From NCBI RefSeq assembly GCF_009909205.1, contig NZ_JAAAPN010000003.1, positions 124,001 to 188,000 on the forward strand: a DNA stretch of 64,000 nt, given 5' to 3'. Below the pieces are notes generated by a model. The model did not search any database. It had not been told where the DNA came from and worked only from the letters and a program-made list of their open reading frames with translations. How positions within the stretch are numbered: position 1 is the stretch's first letter; each line of letters begins with the position of its first letter. Made by a program: the position numbers and the translations under genes. Origin of the DNA: Aquabacterium fontiphilum (GTDB lineage Bacteria; Pseudomonadota; Gammaproteobacteria; Burkholderiales; Burkholderiaceae_C). This document shows positions 1-8,972 of the stretch, in pieces.

Positions 1-3
1 CAT

Positions 4-978
4 GTGGCAGCGGCTTGCGAGGTCAATGTGTCGGATACCCATGCGTCAGCGTCTCTGCTTGTGTTCAGCCCGGCTGGGGTGGTGCCCGAGGTTGCGGCTG
101 CCCGCCGCGCGGTCAAGCGCCTGAAGCAACTGGGTTTTGACGCCGCGCTGGACCCTTCAGCCCTGGCGCGCCGCCAGCGCTTTGCAGGCGATGACAGCGA
201 GCGGCTGGCCGCTGTGTACCGGGTGGCCGACGCCGCACCTGCCGTGGCGCTGGCCACACGCGGTGGCTACGGCCTGAGCCGGCTGCTCGATGTGATCGAC
301 TGGGCCCGCATCGGCCGCAGCATCGAGCGCGGCACGGCCTGGGTCGGCTACAGCGATGTGACGGCCCTGCATCTGGCGGCACTGGCCCACGGCGCTGGCG
401 GCCCGGTGTCGCCCGGTGAGGGCGTCACGGCTGGCTTGTGGGCTGGACCCATGGCATGCGGCGATTTCGGCTTGGCCGACGACCCGCTGGGCGGCGATGA
501 CGTCACGCAGGACTGCTTTGTCGAGGCCATGCAGGGCGAGCTCGAGGCGGTGGGCTTTCGGAGCGAGGCTGGCTTCGACGGCCTGGAGGTACAGGGCCGA
601 CTGTGGGGCGGTAACCTCAGTGTGGTCCAGGCCCTGCTCGGCACCCCGCATTTCCCGCGCGTCAAGGGCGGCATCCTGTTTCTGGAGGATGTCAACGAGC
701 ACCCTTATCGCACTGAGCGCGCGCTGCTGCAGTTGCTCCAGGCCGGCGTGCTCGCCAATCAGAAGGCCGTGGTGCTGGGCTCGTTCACGGCCTACAAGCC
801 CTCGCCTTTGGACCGGGGGTACAACTTCAAGCAGATGCTTGCCTACATCCGCAGCCAGCTGAAGGTGCCGGTGCTGACGGGTCTGCCCTTCGGGCATGTT
901 CCGACCAAGGTCTGCCTGCCGGTGGGCCGGCGGGCGCGCCTGATCGTGGAAGACCGCGATGCGCTGATTCTGTGGTGA
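4..978 (+). CDS. ldcA: LD-carboxypeptidase (muramoyltetrapeptide carboxypeptidase, S66 family)
   Basis: Cytoplasmic serine peptidase that removes the terminal D-alanine from murein tetrapeptides during peptidoglycan recycling. The 324 residues fit family S66 along their length. The expected Ser-Glu-His triad is visible as Ser117 in WVGYSDVT, Glu228 in FLEDVNEH and His298 in LPFGHVPTK. The GTG at base 4 is the first start inside the window, but the frame is open to the left edge, so the true start may lie upstream; GTG 28 is another option. It sits 16 bp before a peptide ABC transporter gene, which fits a role in handling imported murein peptides; that link is inferred. Confidence 0.88.
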   Translation: MAAACEVNVSDTHASASLLVFSPAGVVPEVAAARRAVKRLKQLGFDAALDPSALARRQRFAGDDSERLAAVYRVADAAPAVALATRGGYGLSRLLDVIDWARIGRSIERGTAWVGYSDVTALHLAALAHGAGGPVSPGEGVTAGLWAGPMACGDFGLADDPLGGDDVTQDCFVEAMQGELEAVGFRSEAGFDGLEVQGRLWGGNLSVVQALLGTPHFPRVKGGILFLEDVNEHPYRTERALLQLLQAGVLANQKAVVLGSFTAYKPSPLDRGYNFKQMLAYIRSQLKVPVLTGLPFGHVPTKVCLPVGRRARLIVEDRDALILW

Positions 979-982
979 ACCG

Positions 983-988
983 CACAAT
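983..988 (+). promoter_or_regulatory. -10-like box CACAAT, 6 nt before the ATG at 995
   Basis: CACAAT is followed by six bases and then the ATG of the binding-protein gene. A start site 7 nt past the hexamer would fall on the A of ATG, giving a leaderless transcript. No clear -35 element is seen. The same spacing recurs at other genes in the window. Confidence 0.4.
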
Positions 989-994
989 GCAGTC

Positions 995-3226
995 ATGAAA
1001 CGCCTGTTCGCTCTGCTTCTTCCTCTGAAGCTGCTCATCGTGCTGTCGCTGACGGGCTGCAACAACAGCCCGTACCCCGATGGTGCGGCGGCAGAGAACA
1101 CGCTGTACACCGCGTTCAGCGGCAACTCGCCGCGCTATCTGGATCCGACCTCGTCCTACAGCAGCAACGAGACGCCTTACACCTATCAGATCTACGAGCC
1201 GCTTTACGGCTATCACTACCTCAAGCGGCCTTATGAGCTGATTCCCAAGACGGCCGTCGAAGTGGCGCAGCCGCGCTACCTCGATGCGCAGGGGCGCGAG
1301 CTGCCTGCTGGGGCGCCGGTCGACCAGATCGCCGAGAGCGTCTATGACATCCGCATCAAGCCGGGCATCCGCTTTGCGCCGCACCCGGCGTTCGCGCGAG
1401 ACGAGCAGGGCCGATTGCGCTACCACGCGCTGAAGGCAGAGGAGTTGGGCAAACGTCGCAGCCCATGGGACTTTGAACACCAGGGCACGCGCGAACTGGT
1501 GGCCGAGGATTACGTCTACGCCATCAAGCGCCACGCCACCACCCGCACCGTGGCGCCGGTATTCGGCAAGTTCGCTGAGTACGTCGTGGGCCTGGAGGCC
1601 TATGGCAAGCGGGTACGCGAGGAAGACAAGAAGCTGCGTGCTGGGCTGCCCGCAACCGCGCGCGACAAGCCCTTTCTGGATTTTCGCCAGTGGCCGCTGG
1701 AGGGCGCTCAGGCACTGGACAGCCACACGTTGCGCATCCGCATCAAGGGCAAGTACCCGCAGTGGTCTTACTGGCTCGCCATGACCTTTCTGGCGCCGAT
1801 TCCCTGGGAGGCCGATGCCTTTTATGCCCAGCCCGGCATGGCTGACAACGGGTTGTCGCTGAATACCTGGCCGGTGGGCACCGGGCCCTACATGATGTGG
1901 GCGTACCAGCAGGATCGCCGGCACGTGCTCAAGCGCAATCCGCATTACCGGGGTGAGCCCTATCCCTGTGAGGGCACGCAGCAAGACCGCGACGAAGGCC
2001 GCCTGGCCGATTGCGGCAAGACCATGCCCTTCATTGACACGCTGGTGTTCACAATCGAGAAGGAGGGGGTGTCGCAGGATGCGAAGTTCCGCCAGGGCTA
2101 CCTGGATGTGCCCGAGTTCGATCAGATGAGCTATGGCAATGCCTACAAGATTCAGACTGAAGACTCGGACCGCTTCCGCGAGGAGTTCGAGCGCAAGGGC
2201 ATCGTGCTGGCACGCACTGTGGACCTGTCGGTCAGCTACCTGGCCTTCAACTGGCTTGACCCGGTCGTGGGGCAGGGCGACACGCCCGAGCAGCGCGCGC
2301 GCAACCGCAAGCTGCGCCAGGCCTTGTCCATTGCGATCGACTGGGATGAGTTCAACCGCCTGTTTCCCAGAGCGGCCGGTGAAGTGGCGCACGGCCCGTT
2401 ACCGGGTGGGGTGTTCGGTTCACGCCATGGCAGCCCGCAGGGCATCAATCCGGTCACCCATCACCGCGTCAATGGCTTGGTGGTGCGGCGGGGCCTGGAA
2501 GAAGCGCGCCGCCTGATGGCCGAGGCTGGCTACCCTGACGGGCGCGATGCGCGCACCGGCAGGCCGCTCGTACTGAACTACGACTATGGGCGTCCGCCTT
2601 CGCCAGAGAACCGACCCATGCTCGACTGGATGACCAAGCAGTTTGCCAAGCTGGGCGTCCAGCTCGAGGTGCGTGCGACCGACTACAACCAGTTCCAGGA
2701 CAAGGTGCGGCGTGGCAAGCACCAGATCATCACCTGGGGCTGGCTGGCCGACTATCCCGATGCCGAGAACTTTCTGTTTTTGCTTTACGGCCCGGGCGCC
2801 AAGTCGATCAACGACGGCGAGAATGCGGCCAACTATCAGAATCCCGAGTACGACCGGCTGTTTGCGCGTCTGCGGTTCATGGAAGACGGCCCGGAAAAGC
2901 AGGCGGTGATCGACCAGATGGTCAAGATCCTGCAAGAAGATGCGCCATGGTCCTGGGGCTACTTCCCGTACGCCTCCGGGGCCTACCACCATTGGGTAAA
3001 GAACGGCAAGCCCAGCATCATGGTGCGCGATCAAGGGCAATACAAGCGCTTGAATGTCGAGGACCGCGCCCGCAGCCTGGCCGAGTGGAACCGTCCTGTT
3101 TACTGGCCGCTGGCGGTGTTGCTGGCGGTCCTGGTGGCCATGGCCTGGGGCGCGCGCTCGGTGTTCCGGGCACGGGAGCGCCAGACAGGGCGGGTCGACC
3201 CCTTGCACACGTCGGAGGCTGGCTGA
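995..3226 (+). CDS. peptide ABC transporter substrate-binding lipoprotein (SBP family 5, YejA-like)
   Basis: Extracytoplasmic solute receptor of the Opp/Dpp/Yej class (SBP_bac_5), expected to capture peptides and deliver them to the permeases encoded next. The N-terminus is a lipoprotein signal with lipobox LSLTGC and Cys22. The long body, about residues 40-690, carries family patterns such as WPVGTGPYM and YNDAxxAD-like segments. At 743 residues it is longer than usual. Oddly, it also has a C-terminal hydrophobic segment at about 702-722 followed by basic residues, so it may be anchored at both ends. Its stop overlaps the next start (ATGA at 3226). Substrate is inferred from family only. Confidence 0.85.
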   Translation: MKRLFALLLPLKLLIVLSLTGCNNSPYPDGAAAENTLYTAFSGNSPRYLDPTSSYSSNETPYTYQIYEPLYGYHYLKRPYELIPKTAVEVAQPRYLDAQGRELPAGAPVDQIAESVYDIRIKPGIRFAPHPAFARDEQGRLRYHALKAEELGKRRSPWDFEHQGTRELVAEDYVYAIKRHATTRTVAPVFGKFAEYVVGLEAYGKRVREEDKKLRAGLPATARDKPFLDFRQWPLEGAQALDSHTLRIRIKGKYPQWSYWLAMTFLAPIPWEADAFYAQPGMADNGLSLNTWPVGTGPYMMWAYQQDRRHVLKRNPHYRGEPYPCEGTQQDRDEGRLADCGKTMPFIDTLVFTIEKEGVSQDAKFRQGYLDVPEFDQMSYGNAYKIQTEDSDRFREEFERKGIVLARTVDLSVSYLAFNWLDPVVGQGDTPEQRARNRKLRQALSIAIDWDEFNRLFPRAAGEVAHGPLPGGVFGSRHGSPQGINPVTHHRVNGLVVRRGLEEARRLMAEAGYPDGRDARTGRPLVLNYDYGRPPSPENRPMLDWMTKQFAKLGVQLEVRATDYNQFQDKVRRGKHQIITWGWLADYPDAENFLFLLYGPGAKSINDGENAANYQNPEYDRLFARLRFMEDGPEKQAVIDQMVKILQEDAPWSWGYFPYASGAYHHWVKNGKPSIMVRDQGQYKRLNVEDRARSLAEWNRPVYWPLAVLLAVLVAMAWGARSVFRARERQTGRVDPLHTSEAG

Positions 3227-4209
3227 TGCTGTCATATGTGTTGCGGCGCCTCGCGTATGGCTTCGTGATCCTGATCGGGGTGAACCTGATCACCTTCGTG
3301 TTGTTCTTCACCGTCAACACCCCCGATGACATGGCCCGCCTGAATCTGGGCGGCAAACGCGTCACGCAGGACCAGATCGACAAGTGGAAGGCAGAGCGGG
3401 GCTATGACAAGCCCATGCTGTACAACGCCGAAGCCCAGGGGAGTGCACGCCTGACGGAGACCGTCTTCTGGGAGCGATCCGTCTCGCTGTTCGTCTTCGA
3501 TTTCGGGCGGGCCGACAACGCTGCAGGAGGCGACATCGGCCACGAGATTCGGCAGCGCATGGGGGTGAGTCTCAGCCTGACCGTGCCGATCTTCATCCTG
3601 GGTCTGTTGGCCAGCGTCATCCTGTCGCTGTGGTTGGTGATGTTCCGAGGGTTGCCGGTCGACTTCTGGGGTGTGGTTGTCTGCGTGGTGATGATGTCGA
3701 TCTCGGCGCTTTTCTACATCATCGTCGGGCAGTTCCTGTTCGCCAAACAGGCCATGCTGGCGCCGGTGTCGGGCTATGCCAGCGGGCTGGACGCGGCACG
3801 CTTTCTGGTACTGCCCATTGGCTTGATGGTGGTGGCCAGCCTCGCCGGGCAGGCCCGTTTCTACCGCACGCTGTTTCTGGAAGAAGTCAGCAAGGACTAC
3901 GTGCGCACCGCGCGCGCCAAGGGCTTGGGCGAGACGGTGGTGCTAGGGCGCCATGTGCTGCGCAATGCGGCCCTGCCCATCATCACCAGTGCGGGCAGCG
4001 CCTTGCCGGGGCTGTTCATGGGCGGGCTCCTGACCGAAAGCTTCTTCGGCATCCCTGGGCTGGGCGCCTACACGATTGATGCCATCGGCAGCCAGGATTT
4101 CGCCATCGTCCGGGCCATGGTCTTCCTCGGCTCGGTGCTGTACATCCTGACCAACATCCTCATCGATGTGGTCTACACCTGGGCCGATCCGCGCGTGCGG
4201 ATGCAGTGA
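3226..4209 (+). CDS. yejB: peptide ABC transporter permease, OppB/YejB type
   Basis: First inner-membrane permease of the peptide importer, 327 residues. It starts MLSYVLRRLAYGFVILIGVN, typical of the OppB/DppB family, and has about six membrane segments. The cytoplasmic EAA loop that contacts the ATPase is seen near residues 220-245 (YVRTARAKGLGE). The frame is open further upstream, but ATG 3226 overlaps the binding-protein stop and matches the family N-terminus. The symbol follows the YejABEF-type gene order (receptor, B-type permease, E-type permease, double ATPase), which is inference. Confidence 0.85.
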   Translation: MLSYVLRRLAYGFVILIGVNLITFVLFFTVNTPDDMARLNLGGKRVTQDQIDKWKAERGYDKPMLYNAEAQGSARLTETVFWERSVSLFVFDFGRADNAAGGDIGHEIRQRMGVSLSLTVPIFILGLLASVILSLWLVMFRGLPVDFWGVVVCVVMMSISALFYIIVGQFLFAKQAMLAPVSGYASGLDAARFLVLPIGLMVVASLAGQARFYRTLFLEEVSKDYVRTARAKGLGETVVLGRHVLRNAALPIITSAGSALPGLFMGGLLTESFFGIPGLGAYTIDAIGSQDFAIVRAMVFLGSVLYILTNILIDVVYTWADPRVRMQ

Positions 4210-4221
4210 GGGGGCACGGAC

Positions 4222-5682
4222 ATGGGTTTCAAGTTTGTCGTGCTGTGGACCGACGTGGTCATGTGGCTGATGGTGTTGGGCGTGTTGCTGTATGCGCGCG
4301 TCGTGCGCCGAGATCAGGCGTTGCGGGCCACCTGGCGTCGGGTCTTCACGCGTCCGGCTGCCATGGCCTCGGCCGTGGTGCTGCTGTCCATGCTGGTGAT
4401 CACGCTGGCTGACAGCATTCACTTCCGCCGGGCGCTGCCGCTGGTGGAGGGCAGTGTGAGGGCTTACGATGCGCGGACCGAGTCGGTGCTCGATCTGGCG
4501 CTGGCAAAGCTGATTCAAAGCCGGGAGAACAGCTACTCCCGCCCCTGGGCAACGCACGGCTTCTTAAAGGAATCCGTGCCTCTGCCAGCCGGTGTGAAGC
4601 CGGAGTTGGATGAGTTTGGCGTGCCCAAGCTGCCGCCCCGGGCGTTTCCTCGGCTCAAACACGGTGGCGCCGGCCTGACTGATCCTGATGGCCAGTGGGC
4701 TGGCGACATCGCCTTGCGCCTGAGCTTGGGAACGGCGTCGGCGCTGATGGTGGCAGGCTTGCTGCGCTGGCCGCTGCTCAGGCTGCAGCGTAGACAGTCG
4801 CGAGCGGCCGCGCAGGCCGGTGATGCGCTGGCATGGGGCGCGGCCTGGTGGGCACTGAGTGCGTTGCTGCTCGTGGCTGGCTGGTGCGTGGCGCTGAGTT
4901 GGGGTCAGGGCTACCATGTGCTCGGCACGGACCGCACGGGCAACGACGTGCTCTATCAGGCGCTCAAGAGCGTGCGCACCGCCTTCGTCATCGGTGGGCT
5001 CGCCAGTCTGGCCACCCTGCCGCTGGCCCTGCTGCTGGGTATTGCCGCGGGTTACTTCAAGGGCTGGGTCGACGATGTCATTCAGTACATCTACACCGTG
5101 CTGTCGTCGGTGCCCAACATCCTGCTGATTGCCGCCTGTGTCCTCATGGTTCAGGTGTTTCTCGACAAGAACCCCGAGCTGTTCGAAACCGGGCTGGAGC
5201 GGGCCGACCTCAAGATTTTCCTGCTTTGCCTGATCCTGGGCCTGACGGGTTGGGCCGGCCTGTGCCGGTTGCTGCGGGCCGAGACGCTCAAGCTGCGCGA
5301 ACTCGAGTTTGTTCAGGCCGCGGTGGCTTTCGGGGCCAGCCCCTGGCGCATCATGCGCCACCACATCCTGCCCAATGTGATGCACCTCGTGCTGATCACG
5401 ACGGTGCTCGAGTTCTCCAGCCTGATCCTGTATGAGGCTGTGCTGTCCTATGTCGGTGTGGGGGTGGATCCGGCCATGAACAGCTTTGGCGGCCTGATCA
5501 ACCAGGCCCGCATGGAGATGGCGCGCGACCCCATCGTCTGGTGGTCGTTCGCTGCGGCCTTCGTGTTCATGGTCACCATCGTGCTGGCCGCCAACCTGTT
5601 TGCCGACGCGGTGCGCGACGCCTTCGATCCGCGTGCCCGTGTGGTGCGCCCGGTGCGTCGCCTGCTGGCGCCCGCACGCTGA
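4222..5682 (+). CDS. yejE: peptide ABC transporter permease, OppC/YejE type with long N-terminal part
   Basis: Second permease of the importer. The C-terminal half, about residues 230-480, is a standard BPD_transp_1 domain: LGTDRTGNDVLYQALKSVR precedes the transport core, and the EAA loop reads AAVAFGASPWRIMRHHILP. At 486 residues it is well above the roughly 340 of E. coli YejE. The extra N-terminal portion has two early membrane segments (about 5-28 and 48-68), a loop of about 90 residues, and two further helices before the core. A GAGGGGG ribosome site lies 8 bp before the ATG. The ATPase gene follows after 9 bp. Confidence 0.83.
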   Translation: MGFKFVVLWTDVVMWLMVLGVLLYARVVRRDQALRATWRRVFTRPAAMASAVVLLSMLVITLADSIHFRRALPLVEGSVRAYDARTESVLDLALAKLIQSRENSYSRPWATHGFLKESVPLPAGVKPELDEFGVPKLPPRAFPRLKHGGAGLTDPDGQWAGDIALRLSLGTASALMVAGLLRWPLLRLQRRQSRAAAQAGDALAWGAAWWALSALLLVAGWCVALSWGQGYHVLGTDRTGNDVLYQALKSVRTAFVIGGLASLATLPLALLLGIAAGYFKGWVDDVIQYIYTVLSSVPNILLIAACVLMVQVFLDKNPELFETGLERADLKIFLLCLILGLTGWAGLCRLLRAETLKLRELEFVQAAVAFGASPWRIMRHHILPNVMHLVLITTVLEFSSLILYEAVLSYVGVGVDPAMNSFGGLINQARMEMARDPIVWWSFAAAFVFMVTIVLAANLFADAVRDAFDPRARVVRPVRRLLAPAR

Positions 5683-5691
5683 GGAGCCGAG

Positions 5692-7593
5692 ATGCTGCAT
5701 GTGCATGACCTTCAGGTGTCGCTGGCCTCGGACGCAGGGCTGGTTCGGGCCCTCGACGGGATGAGCCTCACGCTCCGGCGGGGCGAAACCTTTGCGCTGG
5801 TGGGCGAATCGGGCTGCGGCAAGAGCATGACGGCGCTGGCGCTGATGCGGCTGTTGCCGGACAACGGTTGGGTCTCACGCGGCCAGATCGACCTGGGCAC
5901 CGAGGCGCCTGACGCCAAGCCCACCGAGTTGCTGGGCCTCACCGAAGCCGATATGCGACGGGTGCGCGGCGGCAAGGTGGGCATCATCTTTCAAGAGCCC
6001 GCCACCAGCCTCAACCCGGTGATGCGCGTGGGCGACCAGATCGTCGAGGTGATCGAGACGCACACTCGCCTGCGCGGCGCCAGCGCGCGGCGCAAGGCCA
6101 TCGAATGGCTGGATAGGGTGGGCATCCCTGAGCCCGAGCGACGCATCGACAGCTATCCGTTCGAGATGAGCGGCGGCCAGAAGCAGCGCGTCATGATTGC
6201 CATGACGCTGGCAGCCGAGCCACCTTTCCTGATTGCCGATGAGCCGACCACCGCCCTGGATGTCACCATCCAGAAGCAGGTGCTGGATCTGCTCAAGCGC
6301 CTGCAGCAGGAGCGCAGCCTGGGCCTGCTGCTCATCACCCACGATCTCGCCGTCGTGGCGGGTATGGCCCATCGGGTCGCGCTGATGTATGCGGGGCAGG
6401 TAGTGGAAGAGGCGCCCGCCGCGGCCTTTTTCGCAGCGCCCCGCCATCCTTACGCACGCATGCTGCTGGATGCTCTGCCAGACGCCCGGCGCAAGGGCCA
6501 GCCGCTGACCGCCATCGGCGGCACCGTGCCACCGCTGTGGCAGCGCTTCGAGGGTTGCCGCTTTGCTGACCGTTGTCCTCGCGCTCAGCCGGATTGCCGC
6601 AAGACGCTGGTGCAGCTGTCCGCCATGGGTGGCGAAGCCGTGGTGCGCTGCCTGTATCCGGTGGCCCCTTCTGAAGCGGCATCGCCGTCTGGAGGCTGGT
6701 CGTCCGGCGGAGGCGCAGCCCTGGAGGCCGCCGCCCAGCAAGCCCCCCGCTTCACCGGTGAGGCGGTCAGCGCGTCATCGCCGGTGTTGGCGGTAGAAGG
6801 CCTGAGCGTGGCGTTCGCGTCCGGTGGGGGCCTGTGGCGCCGCCCGCATCGCGTCCAGGCGGTCGATGATGTCTCCTTCAGTGTGCGTCCAGGCCAGACG
6901 CTGGCGCTGGTGGGCGAGTCCGGCTGTGGCAAGACCACCACCGGGCGCGCGATCGTGCAGCTGCTGCGCGGCCAGCCGCAGGTTGACGTGCGCGGGCAGG
7001 CCTGGCTGGATGTTGACGGGCAGCGTCGAGACCTGTTCGCCCTGCACGGGCCCGCGCTCATGGCAGCCCGCCGGGCGATCCAGATGGTGTTCCAGGACCC
7101 GTTCGCCTCGCTAAACCCTCGGATGCGCGTCGCCGATGTTCTTCAGGAGGGTCTGCTGACCTTGCGTCCAGATCTGGATGCGGCCGCACGCTTGCAGCGT
7201 GTCGGCGAGTTGGTCGAGCGGGTGGGGCTGCGGCGTGACGCACTGGGCCGCTTTCCGCACGAGTTTTCGGGTGGCCAGCGCCAGCGGCTGGCGATCGCAC
7301 GAGCCCTGGCGGTCGAGCCGCGCGTGCTGGTATGCGACGAGCCTACCTCGGCGCTGGATGTGTCGGTGCAGGCCCAGATCCTCAACCTGCTGCGTGAACT
7401 GCAGACGCAACTGGGCCTGGGCCTGCTGTTCATCACGCACAACATGGGCGTGGTGGCCTACCTGGCCGATGAGGTCGTGGTGATGCAGGGCGGCCGCGTC
7501 GTGGAAAGCGGCCCCGCGGCGCAGGTGCTCGATGCGCCGCGCGAGGTCTATACCCAGACCTTGATGGCGGCGGTGCCGCGGCCGCCGCGCTGA
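5692..7593 (+). CDS. yejF: peptide ABC transporter, fused double ATP-binding protein (YejF-like)
   Basis: Energy-coupling subunit with two ABC ATPase domains in one chain, equivalent to OppD plus OppF. Domain 1 has Walker A GESGCGKSMTA, signature MSGGQKQR and Walker B FLIADEPTTALDV. An Opp-type C-terminal cysteine motif follows (CRFADRCPRAQPDC, about residues 290-305). Domain 2, from about residue 362, has GESGCGKTTTG, FSGGQRQR and VLVCDEPTSALDV. All key motifs are intact. The linker, about 320-360, is Ser/Gly/Ala-rich. A GAGGAG ribosome site precedes the ATG. The 633-residue fusion and gene order support a YejABEF-type importer. Confidence 0.88.
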   Translation: MLHVHDLQVSLASDAGLVRALDGMSLTLRRGETFALVGESGCGKSMTALALMRLLPDNGWVSRGQIDLGTEAPDAKPTELLGLTEADMRRVRGGKVGIIFQEPATSLNPVMRVGDQIVEVIETHTRLRGASARRKAIEWLDRVGIPEPERRIDSYPFEMSGGQKQRVMIAMTLAAEPPFLIADEPTTALDVTIQKQVLDLLKRLQQERSLGLLLITHDLAVVAGMAHRVALMYAGQVVEEAPAAAFFAAPRHPYARMLLDALPDARRKGQPLTAIGGTVPPLWQRFEGCRFADRCPRAQPDCRKTLVQLSAMGGEAVVRCLYPVAPSEAASPSGGWSSGGGAALEAAAQQAPRFTGEAVSASSPVLAVEGLSVAFASGGGLWRRPHRVQAVDDVSFSVRPGQTLALVGESGCGKTTTGRAIVQLLRGQPQVDVRGQAWLDVDGQRRDLFALHGPALMAARRAIQMVFQDPFASLNPRMRVADVLQEGLLTLRPDLDAAARLQRVGELVERVGLRRDALGRFPHEFSGGQRQRLAIARALAVEPRVLVCDEPTSALDVSVQAQILNLLRELQTQLGLGLLFITHNMGVVAYLADEVVVMQGGRVVESGPAAQVLDAPREVYTQTLMAAVPRPPR

Positions 7594-7607
7594 CGCCGGC
7601 GGCCGCG
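7577..7607. terminator. strong GC hairpin over the convergent gene ends
   Basis: CGCGGCCGCCG (7577-7587) and CGGCGGCCGCG (7597-7607) form a perfect 11-bp stem with a 9-base loop containing the TGA of the ATPase gene. It lies between two convergent genes. There is no U-tract on either strand, so it may act as a 3'-end stabiliser rather than an intrinsic terminator. Confidence 0.4.
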
Positions 7608-7612
7608 CGGGC

Positions 7613-7894
7613 TCAGATGCCCATCTTGCCCAGGCGATCGAGCAGGTCGTTGAGCGCCGAGGTGAGGTAGGGGTGGTCCGCGGCGAAGCGGGCCTCCAGT
7701 TCGCGGGCGCGCTCGGTGAGGTCGCCCGATTCACCCTCCGCGGTGGGCGCCACGGGCGCCGGTTCGGCCAGCACCTTGCGGATGTCGCCATCCAGTGCAG
7801 CCAGGGAGGCGCGCAGGTCCGCATCCACCGGCTTGCCCGATTCCAGCTCCGCGCGCAGCGCGTCCAGCAGTCGGCTCAGTTCTTGACGTTCCAT
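7613..7894 (-). CDS. DUF4404 family protein
   Basis: Small acidic protein of 93 residues starting MERQELSRLLDALRAEL, matching what I know of the DUF4404 family of proteobacterial proteins of unknown function. It is mostly helical, with a variable Pro/Ala/Glu linker in the middle (about 40-55) and a conserved-looking end HPYLTSALNDLLDRLGKMGI. The frame extends to 7918, but AGGAG seven bases before ATG 7894 decides the start. It lies 20 bp downstream of fabI on the same strand and is probably co-transcribed. Confidence 0.7.
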   Translation of the reverse strand: MERQELSRLLDALRAELESGKPVDADLRASLAALDGDIRKVLAEPAPVAPTAEGESGDLTERARELEARFAADHPYLTSALNDLLDRLGKMGI

Positions 7895-7914
7895 GGTGTG
7901 CTCCTGACTCTGGG

Positions 7915-8706
7915 TCACTCGCCCGCGGCGTCCAGGCCACCCATCACGTGGCTGAAGCCGCCGTCGACATAGGTGATCTCGGCCGTGACGCCAGCTGCCA
8001 GGTCAGACAGCAGGAACGCAGCCACATTGCCGACGTCTTCGATCGTGACGTTACGCCGCAGTGGCGCGTTTTCTTCCACGATGCTGAGGATCTTGCTGAA
8101 CCCCTTGATGCCTGAGGCGGCCAGGGTCTTGATCGGGCCAGCCGAAATGCCGTTGGCGCGGATGCCCTTGGGGCCGAGGCTTGCGGCGGTGTAGCGCACG
8201 CTGGCTTCCAGAGAGGCCTTGGCCAGGCCCATGGTGTTGTAAGCCGGCACGATGCGTTCAGCGCCGAGGTAGGTCAGCGTCAGCAAAGCGGCGTTCGGGT
8301 TCAGATAGGGCAGGGCCGCCTTGGCCATGGCCGGAAAACTGTAGGCCGAAATGTCGTGCGCGATGCGGAACGACTCGCGCGACAGGCCTTCCAGGAAATC
8401 GCCAGCGATCGCCTCGCGAGGCGCAAAGCCGATGGAGTGAACAAAGCCGTCGAAGGTCGGCCACGTCTTGGCGAGTTCCTTGAACATCGCGTCGATCTGC
8501 TCGTCGCTGCCGACGTCGCAATCAAACACCAGCTCGGTGCCGAACTCCTTGGCGAATTCCGTGATGCGGTCCTTGAAACGCTCGCCCACATAGCTGAACG
8601 CCAGCTCGGCCCCTTCGCGGTGGCAGGCCTTGGCGATGCCATACGCAATCGAACGGTTGGACAACAAGCCCGTGATCAGCAGGCGCTTGCCGGCAAGGAA
8701 TCCCAT
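7915..8706 (-). CDS. fabI: enoyl-[acyl-carrier-protein] reductase (NADH)
   Basis: Catalyses the last step of each fatty-acid elongation cycle, reducing trans-2-enoyl-ACP with NADH in the cytoplasm. The 263 residues match FabI. The modified SDR nucleotide motif [13 protein letters not shown] is near residues 13-25. The catalytic residues Tyr146, Tyr156 and Lys163 (in [18 protein letters not shown]) fall at the same numbers as in E. coli FabI. A GGAG lies six bases before the ATG. DUF4404 follows directly. Confidence 0.96.
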   Translation of the reverse strand: MGFLAGKRLLITGLLSNRSIAYGIAKACHREGAELAFSYVGERFKDRITEFAKEFGTELVFDCDVGSDEQIDAMFKELAKTWPTFDGFVHSIGFAPREAIAGDFLEGLSRESFRIAHDISAYSFPAMAKAALPYLNPNAALLTLTYLGAERIVPAYNTMGLAKASLEASVRYTAASLGPKGIRANGISAGPIKTLAASGIKGFSKILSIVEENAPLRRNVTIEDVGNVAAFLLSDLAAGVTAEITYVDGGFSHVMGGLDAAGE

Positions 8707-8786
8707 GAACGCTCCAGTCGAATGGTTGGGTCAATCCCGAATTCTGGCACGGACGCGCCACGCAACAGGAATTTCGGGAACAAGCC

Positions 8787-8815
8787 TTGCCCGAGACGAT
8801 TCCTCAGGATAAAAT
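8787..8815 (+). promoter_or_regulatory. sigma70 promoter of rimP-nusA-infB
   Basis: TTGCCC (8787-8792), a 17-bp spacer and TAAAAT (8810-8815) form a near-consensus promoter. A start near 8822 would leave a leader of about 150 nt before rimP. The leader (8822-8972) is rich in T and contains a T-run at 8943-8951. No known riboswitch was recognised in it. An open frame starting inside the -35 box is not a real gene start. Confidence 0.7.
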
Positions 8816-8972
8816 GCGGGTTTGGCTCTTCAGCTGCGCTACTTTGGTGGCAGCCGCCCATCTCGCTGCATTGCGGCAGATTGTGGTGGTGGCTGAAGCA
8901 GTTCGTCTCGTGTTTTCACGTCTGGGCGGATTTTTCCAGCCCATTTTTTTTGCTCGACGCATTTTCGACTGG

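Noticed and set aside
8787-8972. Extended RimP N-terminus from 8787
   Set aside because: The putative start codon is the first base of the promoter -35 box and the extra residues have no family match.
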